Below, in pieces: positions 1-4,354 of a DNA stretch of 5,739 nt. Origin of the DNA: Candidatus Auribacterota bacterium (GTDB lineage Bacteria > Auribacterota > JAFGBW01 > JAFGJP01). Location of the stretch: positions 1 through 5,739 of the forward strand of contig JAFGJP010000287.1 of the NCBI GenBank assembly GCA_016929035.1. Reading direction: 5' to 3'. The position numbers were made by a program, and so were the translations under genes. Position 1 is the first letter of the stretch. Every line of letters starts with the position of its first letter. The notes under the pieces are model-generated. The model saw only the letters and a program-made list of their open reading frames with translations, searched no databases and had not been told where the DNA came from.

Positions 1-1523
1 AAAAATCCCTTTTTGAAAAATGACAGCAGCTCATCCTTTTCAAGGGGGTTGGCGCTGAAGGACCTGTTAAGCGTATAGTTGGCGAAAGCCGTGAAAAGGA
101 CAGTGCGTGATGTGACTTCTTCAGGCGTTAGATTAAGGGGGCGCGTGTGGTCGAAGAGCACGTTAAGATTCTCAATGTGAATCAGGAGTTCTAGCGTTTT
201 TTCAATTGTTTCAAGACGCGTGCGGGTAAGCGTGATGTCTTCCATAGTGCGGAACTCTCTTAAGCTGTCCAGGTTATCATGGACGGCGTGATCATAGAAT
301 TTGGGAGAGAGTTTTAAAAGGCCTTTCAATGTGCAGGCGTAGTCATTGTCAAAAAAGCGGACGAACGTCTCAACATTGACTGGACGAAGCTTTTTAATAA
401 GCCCGTTGGCCTTTTTCCTGAAAAACATGATTTCTGTAAAGCCCCGACGAAAAATATGCTCGAGCCAGTAGTGCGTGAGGATTTCGGCAGATCTTTGCAG
501 GCTGTTGCCTGTCAGGACGCCAAGAGCGATGTTGAGCATCCCTTTGACTTCGCTTAGAGCCCGCTTAAGAATGTCTTCACCAAGGTCATGATCTTTTTGC
601 ATGCTGAGAACCAGCACCTTGTTTGTCAGCGACATGATTTCTGCGTCGATCTCTGTCCTGAAGTTATGGTCTTTCTGAGAAATAAAAGAAAGAACTTCAT
701 CAATAAAAAGAGATCCCTGTCTATGGATTATCGGGCTCATAAAATCAACATCTTTTGAAAAGGCGCTGGACTCACTTGATGCTTTAAGGTCCTTTTCCTG
801 CTTTTTTTCAAGATTGATCCACTCTTCACGGTCGAGCGGCTTGTAGATGTTGACAGCAATTTCTTTTTCAGGGAACCCGGCTTCGCTGAGGCGCTCTTCT
901 CTGTTCAAATAGGCCTCTTCTTCTGTTTCAGCAAGAATCTCGGCGATGACGCATTCCATAAGATTAATATAAAGAGATTTTAAGTGTTCAAAGATAAGCT
1001 CAATGCTTTTTTTTATGGTCTCAAAGTCGTCGGAATGCTTTAAGCAGATGTAATAGAGAAAATCAATCGTAAAATATTCCTCGTCCTGGAGGATTTCATC
1101 CATGACTTCTTCAGGCGTTGACTTGATGATGCGGATGACTTTTTTGTAGCCTGTCACGATAAAGTCAAAGTCCATTTCGCTGACCCACTCGAGGAATTTC
1201 TCGTGAGAAGCTTCCATCAGCTGACGGATCCAGTACGTGAATTTTCTGGGATTGACCTTGTCTGATTCAAAGCACTGAAAATCTGTAAAGAACAGAAGCT
1301 GGTCCGTGTCCGCATAGGAGAGAAGTTCAGGAAGAAGCTCCCTGTCCGCGCTGCGCGCGATGATATAAAAGTTTTCAGGACCAAGATCCTCTATGATTGT
1401 CTCAGGATACTGGGACCGCAAGATGAGGTCAGCTCTTTCGGGAAAGGGCGATTTCCTTACGATTTCGATTTGTTCTTCGAAAGAAAAATCTTCAAAGTCC
1501 TGTTTTTGGTCGAGTTCGCTCAT
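1..1523 (-). CDS. DUF6178-like protein, 3' end beyond window
   Basis: Reading the minus strand from the ATG at 1523 gives an uninterrupted frame of 507 codons with no stop before the window edge, so the C-terminus is missing. It starts MSELDQKQDFEDF and is acidic, soluble-looking and helix-rich, with no signal peptide or membrane segment. Residues about 45-230 resemble, from memory, the DUF6178 family: a LGPENFYIIARSADRELLPELL segment, a region with F81-x-x-x-F85 and W98, and R211-LSEAGFPEKEIAVNIYKPLD near 211-231. Residues 290-500 form further helical segments. The biochemical role of that family is unknown to me. The start lies 10 bp after the stop of the Nudix gene on the same strand, with only a weak Shine-Dalgarno-like stretch, so the two are probably co-transcribed and perhaps translationally coupled. 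The coding call is very secure because frame length and codon usage are consistent throughout. The family assignment is moderate. Confidence 0.85.
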   Translation of the reverse strand, partial: MSELDQKQDFEDFSFEEQIEIVRKSPFPERADLILRSQYPETIIEDLGPENFYIIARSADRELLPELLSYADTDQLLFFTDFQCFESDKVNPRKFTYWIRQLMEASHEKFLEWVSEMDFDFIVTGYKKVIRIIKSTPEEVMDEILQDEEYFTIDFLYYICLKHSDDFETIKKSIELIFEHLKSLYINLMECVIAEILAETEEEAYLNREERLSEAGFPEKEIAVNIYKPLDREEWINLEKKQEKDLKASSESSAFSKDVDFMSPIIHRQGSLFIDEVLSFISQKDHNFRTEIDAEIMSLTNKVLVLSMQKDHDLGEDILKRALSEVKGMLNIALGVLTGNSLQRSAEILTHYWLEHIFRRGFTEIMFFRKKANGLIKKLRPVNVETFVRFFDNDYACTLKGLLKLSPKFYDHAVHDNLDSLREFRTMEDITLTRTRLETIEKTLELLIHIENLNVLFDHTRPLNLTPEEVTSRTVLFTAFANYTLNRSFSANPLEKDELLSFFKKGF

Positions 1524-1533
1524 AAATGACCGT

Positions 1534-2043
1534 CTAGCCTATAAATCGTTTGATTTCATAGAGGAAGTTCGGGGTGAATGTCTCAGGGGCTTTTTCGATC
1601 GCCATGAGAATCTCTTCTGTGCTCCAAAATTTTCCGTCGTCGATTTCATTCGTGTTCCAAACGATTTTTGTCTTGAAAGGTATGGTTGTCTCGTATGTCC
1701 TGACAAGCTCAGTTTCTCTTTGACATTTCCAGATATACTGGTAAAGAAAATCGCTTGTTTTCAATAGAAGGCCAAGTTCTTCCTTGGACTCTCTTATAAG
1801 GGCTTCTTCAAAGGATTCTTTCGCAAGAACGTGTCCTCCTATGGAGATGTCCCATTTCCCTGGCTGGATGATTTTTGTTTTTGATCGTTTTTGCAGGAAA
1901 AGGCCTCCCCTGTCGTTGAATACAAAACAATGGACGGCTCTGTGAATAAGATTGGAACCGCTGTGACACTCTTCCCGCGTTGCTGTCCGGATAAATATTC
2001 CGGATTCATCAATGACTTCAAAAATTTCCTGTTCTTCTTCCAT
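1534..2043 (-). CDS. Nudix hydrolase, IDI/YfcD-like
   Basis: This is a 169-residue protein of the Nudix superfamily, whose members hydrolyse nucleoside-diphosphate-linked or similar pyrophosphate substrates using Mg2+. The Nudix box is clear at residues 70-92: G70-x5-E76-x7-R84-E85-S-K-E88-E89-L-G91-L. The only departure from GX5EX7REUXEEXGU is Ser86 at the first hydrophobic position. The N-terminal layout (EVIDESG, then R23EECH27, then LIHRAVHCFVFN, then LQKRS and PGKWDIS before the box) is that of the isopentenyl-diphosphate-isomerase-like/YfcD group. Members of that group are often annotated as generic Nudix enzymes, so the substrate is not predictable. The length is normal for the group. 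The ATG at 2043 is preceded by TATAATAAAATAT and no Shine-Dalgarno sequence. It ends 10 bp before the DUF6178-like gene. The GxxExxY cassette sits directly upstream, and its outer end is 11 bp from this start codon. Confidence 0.93.
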   Translation of the reverse strand: MEEEQEIFEVIDESGIFIRTATREECHSGSNLIHRAVHCFVFNDRGGLFLQKRSKTKIIQPGKWDISIGGHVLAKESFEEALIRESKEELGLLLKTSDFLYQYIWKCQRETELVRTYETTIPFKTKIVWNTNEIDDGKFWSTEEILMAIEKAPETFTPNFLYEIKRFIG

Positions 2044-2050
2044 ATATTTT

Positions 2051-2056
2051 ATTATA
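2051..2056 (-). promoter_or_regulatory. Possible -10 box of Nudix gene (leaderless start)
   Basis: The minus strand reads TATAAT at 2056-2051, seven bases before the ATG at 2043. If it works as a -10 element, transcription would begin at about 2044-2043 and the Nudix mRNA would be leaderless, which fits the absent Shine-Dalgarno sequence. No good TTGACA-like -35 lies 16-18 bp upstream, where the inverted repeat of the cassette is found. The box also straddles the cassette boundary. It may be chance in an AT-rich gap, with the gene instead read from the tRNA promoter. Confidence 0.35.
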
Positions 2057-2084
2057 CCATGAAGAGCATGAAGGACATGAAGTT
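2055..2084 (+). repeat. Left inverted repeat of GxxExxY cassette
   Basis: Thirty bases starting TACCATGAAGAGC match the reverse complement of 2462-2491 with a single G/T difference at the twelfth base. Inside it is a 9-bp tandem unit, ATGAAGAGC then ATGAAGGAC then ATGAAGT. The repeat lies immediately after the stop codon of the GxxExxY gene and would read MKSMKDMKL on the plus strand, mirroring the N-terminus of that gene. Confidence 0.9.
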
Positions 2085-2087
2085 GTT

Positions 2088-2487
2088 TTAAAGAAGGTAA
2101 CTCTTTATTCCCTTCTTTAAAACAGGCACATTAAAATTAATGAGTAAACCCTGGGGAATATTAGCCAATTTCATGTAAGTCAATAACTGTGCTTCATGGA
2201 TTCCTTTTATTTCTTCCACACTTTTTAATTCTATAATTAATTCATTTTCAACCAAAATATCAACCCTGTACCCGCAATCCAAACGAATTCCTTCCTTTAT
2301 ATTCAACAGGAAGAGGATATTGAAGCTTAAAACCTATATTATTTATTTTTAATTCGTGCGCAACACATTGCTCATATGTGGATTCTAACAAGCCAGGACC
2401 TAGTGCACGGTGTACTTCAATAGCACAACCTATGGCTTTTTTTGTTAGTTCAGTTTCTTTTAACTTCATGTCCTTCATGATCTTCAT
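2088..2487 (-). pseudogene. GxxExxY protein (PD-(D/E)XK-like), frameshifted
   Basis: Two overlapping minus-strand frames together make one GxxExxY-family protein (TIGR04256/PDDEXK_3 type). The first, 75 codons from the ATG at 2487, contains IGCAIEVHRALGPGLLESTY with the signature G32-x2-E35-x2-Y38 and runs to LPVEYKG. The second frame, ending at 2088, continues IRLDCGYRVDILVENELIIELKSVEEI, then HEAQLLTYMKL, then GLLINFNVPVLKKGIK. This half carries the nuclease-like D-x9-E-x-K residues. The junction is the run AAAGGAAGG at 2298-2290. The 400-nt span has one base too many, and dropping one base there restores about 132 residues, the usual family length. The C-terminal fragment could only start at a TTG (2306), so intact protein is not expected without frameshifting. 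The family fold is nuclease-like but its function is not established. It sits between inverted repeats beside tRNA-Arg. Confidence 0.9.
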
Positions 2488-2491
2488 GGTA
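2462..2491 (-). repeat. Right inverted repeat, contains GxxExxY start codon
   Basis: On the minus strand this reads TACCATGAAGATC and continues with the same 9-bp tandem ATGAAG unit as the left copy. It supplies the start codon and first nine codons (MKIMKDMKL) of the GxxExxY gene. Its outer end is 9 bp from the 3' end of tRNA-Arg. Read-through transcripts of the minus strand could pair this copy with the left one to give a 29-bp stem around the gene. Confidence 0.9.
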
Positions 2492-2500
2492 AGTTTTTTA

Positions 2501-2574
2501 CGCGCCTGGCAGGACTCGAACCTGCGACCCTCGGATTAGAAATCCGATGCTCTATCCGACTGAGCTACAGGCGC
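2501..2574 (-). tRNA. tRNA-Arg (anticodon UCU)
   Basis: The minus strand folds into a complete cloverleaf. The acceptor stem pairs GCGCCTG with CAGGCGC, with G as discriminator. The D arm is GCTCAGTCGGATAGAGC. The anticodon stem pairs TCGGA with TCCGA around the loop TTTCTAA, which places TCT at positions 34-36. The T arm is GCAGG-TTCGAGT-CCTGC. The 3' CCA is not encoded (GTAA follows), so it must be added by a nucleotidyltransferase. This tRNA decodes AGA and AGG arginine codons. The GxxExxY cassette starts 9 bp downstream. Confidence 0.97.
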
Positions 2575-2630
2575 ATAAAAAAATGAAAGCATGCAGACAG
2601 CACGCGCGATTATCTTGATGGTTATAAGAT

Positions 2631-2656
2631 ATTATATAAAATTCACATAATTTCAA
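2631..2656 (-). promoter_or_regulatory. Weak promoter candidate for tRNA-Arg
   Basis: The minus strand has TTGAAA at 2656-2651 and TATAAT at 2636-2631. The -10 hexamer is perfect, but the spacer is only 14 bp, short for a sigma-70 promoter. Transcription would start about 50 bases before the tRNA. A second -10-like TATAAC lies at 2626-2621. The location is sensible but the spacing makes the exact call weak. Confidence 0.3.
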
Positions 2657-2766
2657 CTGGAAACTGCTGAAAAAGTTAAAAAATAAAAGTTAAATATGAA
2701 AAATAAGAAACGCTAACGCGCGGATGATGCAATATTTACCGAAAAGTCACTAATAGTTCGATTTTA

Positions 2767-2792
2767 GACTTCGACTGAGCTCAGTCGAAGTC
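2767..2792. repeat. Perfect 26-bp palindrome (REP-like)
   Basis: The half-site GACTTCGACTGAG is followed directly by its exact reverse complement, giving a loopless 13+13 bp palindrome. Outside it, TTA on the left can pair with TAA on the right if one C is bulged. No T run follows on either strand, so it is a poor intrinsic terminator. TTCGACT..AGTCGAA palindromes of this kind occur as dispersed intergenic repeats in many bacterial genomes, which is the likeliest identity. Confidence 0.85.
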
Positions 2793-2807
2793 CTAACCAT
2801 CTTGCAT

Positions 2808-2841
2808 CCTGAGCCCATTCGACTACGCTCAGGAAAGTCGA
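2808..2841. repeat. Second, degenerate REP-like palindrome
   Basis: CCTGAGC (2808-2814) pairs with GCTCAGG (2827-2833) around a 12-base loop. An overlapping alternative pairs TCGACT (2819-2824) with AGTCGA (2836-2841). The same TCGACT and CTCAG words occur in the perfect palindrome 16 bp to the left, so the two look like tandem diverged copies of one repeat family. Confidence 0.7.
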
Positions 2842-2901
2842 AAGAGACGCAGAAATGGGAGAGAGGTTAAATAATATAAGTGCGGAGCACGCTTTTATTT
2901 T

Positions 2902-3282
2902 TCACTTTTTATTTTTAATATTTAAATTATTTTTTCCCAGGCGGGCAAGGTAGATCCAAAAGCTTCCCAGGGCGTCAAAGAGGATATCCATGAGATCGCA
3001 TTCTCTCAACGGAACAAAGTACTGGTGAATTTCATCGCTGATCCCGTAAAGTGTCGTGAGGATGATTGCGGTGATTTCGATTTTGGAGCGGGACATCCGT
3101 GTCGTTTTTAAAAAAGAGTAGAGAAGGAGAAAAGAGAGGATCGCATATTCAGCCATATGGACGATTTTGTCTAATCCCGTTTTCAACTGAGGGACTTTAA
3201 GGCTGAAGGAAGAAATGGTAAATATGGCCGCCATGTAGGCCAGGGCGGGGAGCCAGTAGACGATTTTATTCCTGCGGATCAT
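2902..3282 (-). CDS. VanZ-family membrane protein
   Basis: This small integral membrane protein of 126 residues belongs to the VanZ-like family (PF04892), named after the teicoplanin-resistance accessory protein. Most members have no known function. Hydrophobic segments are at about 8-27, 45-60, 69-83 and 100-115. Family landmarks are DKIVHMAEYAILSFLLLY (38-55) and YGISDEIHQYFVPLRECDLMDILFDALGS (79-107), which carry the conserved acidic and His residues of the family (D38, H42, E45, D83, E84, H86, Q87, D96, D99, D103). The length is typical. The ATG at 3282 is preceded by GGAAAG at a reasonable distance. The C-terminal tail is Lys/Asn-rich and simple. It stands alone on its strand, with the palindrome region downstream and a divergent lipoprotein operon upstream. 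Confidence 0.92.
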   Translation of the reverse strand: MIRRNKIVYWLPALAYMAAIFTISSFSLKVPQLKTGLDKIVHMAEYAILSFLLLYSFLKTTRMSRSKIEITAIILTTLYGISDEIHQYFVPLRECDLMDILFDALGSFWIYLARLGKNNLNIKNKK

Positions 3283-3344
3283 GTCAGCTTTCCAGCCTGT
3301 AGCCGTTAACCTTGAAAAGACTATTGCATCTGATAAAAAGTATT

Positions 3345-3373
3345 ATAATAAGGTCGAGAAGAGAATAACTCAA
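3345..3373 (-). promoter_or_regulatory. Candidate sigma-70 promoter for vanZ-like gene
   Basis: The minus strand has TTGAGT (3373-3368), a 17-bp spacer and TATTAT (3350-3345), with an offset TATAAT at 3347-3342 in the same run. Transcription would begin near 3338 and leave a leader of about 55 bases. The -35 lies within one copy of the CTCAAGAG direct repeat. Confidence 0.4.
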
Positions 3374-3524
3374 GAGGAAACCTCAAGAGAAGCCGTGTCT
3401 AGTATTACTACAAAGGTCAAAGTGAAATTATTATTCAAGTCTATTTGCCGGGTTGGAACAGCCATCTGTCTGTATTTGCATAACTAACTTATCGATAGAT
3501 AGTAATGGAAACACAGAGCTTGGC

Positions 3525-3554
3525 TTGGCAGGAAAGTATGTTCTGTGGTATAAG
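3525..3554 (+). promoter_or_regulatory. Candidate sigma-70 promoter for lipoprotein operon
   Basis: TTGGCA (3525-3530) and TATAAG (3549-3554) are separated by 18 bp, each one mismatch from consensus. Transcription would start near 3561, about 40 bases before the lipoprotein ATG. It overlaps the sigma-54-like element at 3546-3561, so at most one of the two is likely to be the main promoter. Confidence 0.4.
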
Positions 3555-3561
3555 ACTTGCT
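3546..3561 (+). promoter_or_regulatory. Sigma-54-like -24/-12 element
   Basis: TGGTATAAGACTTGCT matches the sigma-54 pattern TGGCACRNNNNTTGCW at every fixed position except two C-to-T changes. The invariant GG and GC are correctly 10 bp apart. The predicted start is near 3572, 30 bases before the lipoprotein ATG. No enhancer site can be identified, so this is a pattern match only. Confidence 0.3.
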
Positions 3562-3601
3562 CTTTTTCTTGCATTAAAACAACTATGTTAAATATTAAAC
3601 A

Positions 3602-4354
3602 ATGAAAAAATTCTCATTATTTATCATGTTATTTCCGGTCTTTTTCCTTGCAGGCTGTGAGACGATTTCTCTGCAGAATCCTTTTGAGCCTGCCCAGGTC
3701 GGTTATTCAAGTGAAAAAGATGTCAGAAGGCCTTATCTTGTTCAGGGCGCGACAGTTCAGGGGAAAAGCGAAAGGGAAGAGATGTTTGGGACTCTGGCTG
3801 AAGGCCTCACGAAAGAGGAGCTCATGATCCAGGTTGTTGACTATCAGGAAAAGCTGAAAGAAGAAAAGCTGAAAAGAGAAGCTCTTGAGAAAGAGCTAAG
3901 CCTGCTGAAAAAAGAATATGGCCAGAAAATTTTCGAAATGCAGAATCAGGTTCTCAAATGCCATAAGGACGTGGAAGATGCCAGAGCTCAGGCTGAAGAA
4001 GCGCGGATCAAGCTGCTTAAGTCGGAGCAGGCCCTTGACCGGTTCAAAATGAGCGCCCTGATGAAAAAAAGTGCTGTGGATTCTCAATACCCTGTTTTTT
4101 ACGAGGTCAAAAAGGGCGATTCCCTCTGGAGAATCTCGGCTCAAAAAAATATTTACAACGACCCTTACAAGTGGATGGAAATCTACACGGCCAACAGGGA
4201 TAAGATCGATGATCCGGAAATTATCTATCCCGGCCAGGTCTTGAGGATCCCCCGGTATTTTGAATACCTTTTCGGTGCGCCTGTCGGCGAGCCGGAGAAT
4301 ATTCCAGAGCCTGATGTGCAGACAGAAGAGCAGGGAGAACCTGATGATGAATAA
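3602..4354 (+). CDS. LysM-domain lipoprotein with coiled coil
   Basis: This 250-residue protein begins with a lipoprotein signal peptide: MKKF, a hydrophobic stretch 5-16, and lipobox L16-A-G-C19. It is therefore probably lipidated at Cys19 and anchored in an envelope membrane facing the periplasm. Residues 72-150 are a Lys/Glu-rich coiled coil. Residues 167-218 form one LysM domain (YEVKKGDSLWRISAQ, then N198, then IIYPGQVLRIPR), a module that binds N-acetylglucosamine-containing glycans such as peptidoglycan. The tail (232-250) is acidic and Pro/Glu-rich. A role in linking or sensing the cell wall is inferred. The start is fixed by the signal peptide, although no Shine-Dalgarno sequence precedes it, only AT-rich DNA. 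Its stop overlaps the downstream regulator start by 11 bases, so the two are translationally coupled. Confidence 0.93.
   Translation: MKKFSLFIMLFPVFFLAGCETISLQNPFEPAQVGYSSEKDVRRPYLVQGATVQGKSEREEMFGTLAEGLTKEELMIQVVDYQEKLKEEKLKREALEKELSLLKKEYGQKIFEMQNQVLKCHKDVEDARAQAEEARIKLLKSEQALDRFKMSALMKKSAVDSQYPVFYEVKKGDSLWRISAQKNIYNDPYKWMEIYTANRDKIDDPEIIYPGQVLRIPRYFEYLFGAPVGEPENIPEPDVQTEEQGEPDDE
4332..4337 (+). promoter_or_regulatory. Ribosome binding site deciding regulator start
   Basis: AGGGAG lies inside the last codons of the lipoprotein gene, 6 bases before the ATG at 4344 and 9 before the ATG at 4347. It supports these tandem ATGs as the true start of the regulator rather than the in-frame TTG at 4260, which would add 28 unrelated residues ahead of the receiver domain. 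Confidence 0.75.

Larger units (their letters stand above)
2055..2491. mobile_element. Putative TA-bounded inverted-repeat cassette with GxxExxY gene
   Basis: A block of about 437 bp is delimited by 30-bp inverted repeats (2055-2084 and 2462-2491) that match at 29 of 30 positions and both begin with TA at the outer edge. The only gene inside is a GxxExxY-family reading frame filling almost all the space, and no transposase is present. Removing one repeat-to-repeat block plus one TA would place the Nudix ATG 22 bases behind the 3' end of tRNA-Arg, a normal-looking compact junction. This layout suggests a small non-autonomous element with TA target duplication. TA is also part of the repeat itself, so the duplication is not proven. 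The alternative is a locally duplicated gene start. Confidence 0.45.
2575..2901. other. Intergenic region with palindromes between tRNA-Arg and vanZ-like gene
   Basis: This stretch of 327 bases has no credible gene on either strand. It is strongly AT-rich at 2610-2760 and 2865-2901. It holds a possible tRNA promoter near 2631-2656 and two REP-like palindromes at 2767-2792 and 2808-2841. I see no intrinsic terminator with a T run at the end of the vanZ-like gene. Confidence 0.8.
3283..3601. other. Divergent intergenic region with promoters
   Basis: These 319 bases separate the vanZ-like gene (minus) from the lipoprotein operon (plus). A 68-codon plus frame crosses it, but its product resembles nothing and it overlaps the vanZ-like start, so I do not call it. 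The stretch holds a promoter candidate for the minus gene, overlapping sigma-70-like and sigma-54-like candidates for the plus operon, and a direct repeat of CTCAAGAG at 3369-3376 and 3382-3389 that overlaps the minus -35 and could be an operator. Confidence 0.7.

Noticed and set aside
1393..1767. Plus-strand frame of 124 codons across the DUF6178-like and Nudix genes
   Set aside because: It is antisense to two well-supported genes and its product has no family resemblance.
2055..2491. CRISPR array or attachment site at the tRNA
   Set aside because: There are only two long repeats and they are inverted, not regularly spaced direct repeats. They share no sequence with the tRNA 3' end, so integrase-type att duplication is not supported.
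2767..2792. Intrinsic terminator for the vanZ-like gene
   Set aside because: The stem is strong, but neither strand has a T run directly after it, and it lies 110 bp beyond the stop. A dispersed repeat fits better.
3281..3487. Plus-strand frame of 68 codons in the divergent intergenic region
   Set aside because: It overlaps the vanZ-like start and the minus promoter, has no recognisable domain or ribosome binding site, and its composition is that of untranslated AT-rich DNA.
4260..4343. Upstream extension of the regulator from a TTG codon
   Set aside because: The added 28 residues overlap the lipoprotein gene and do not belong to the receiver fold. The AGGGAG at 4332 and the tandem ATGs at 4344 and 4347 give a better start.
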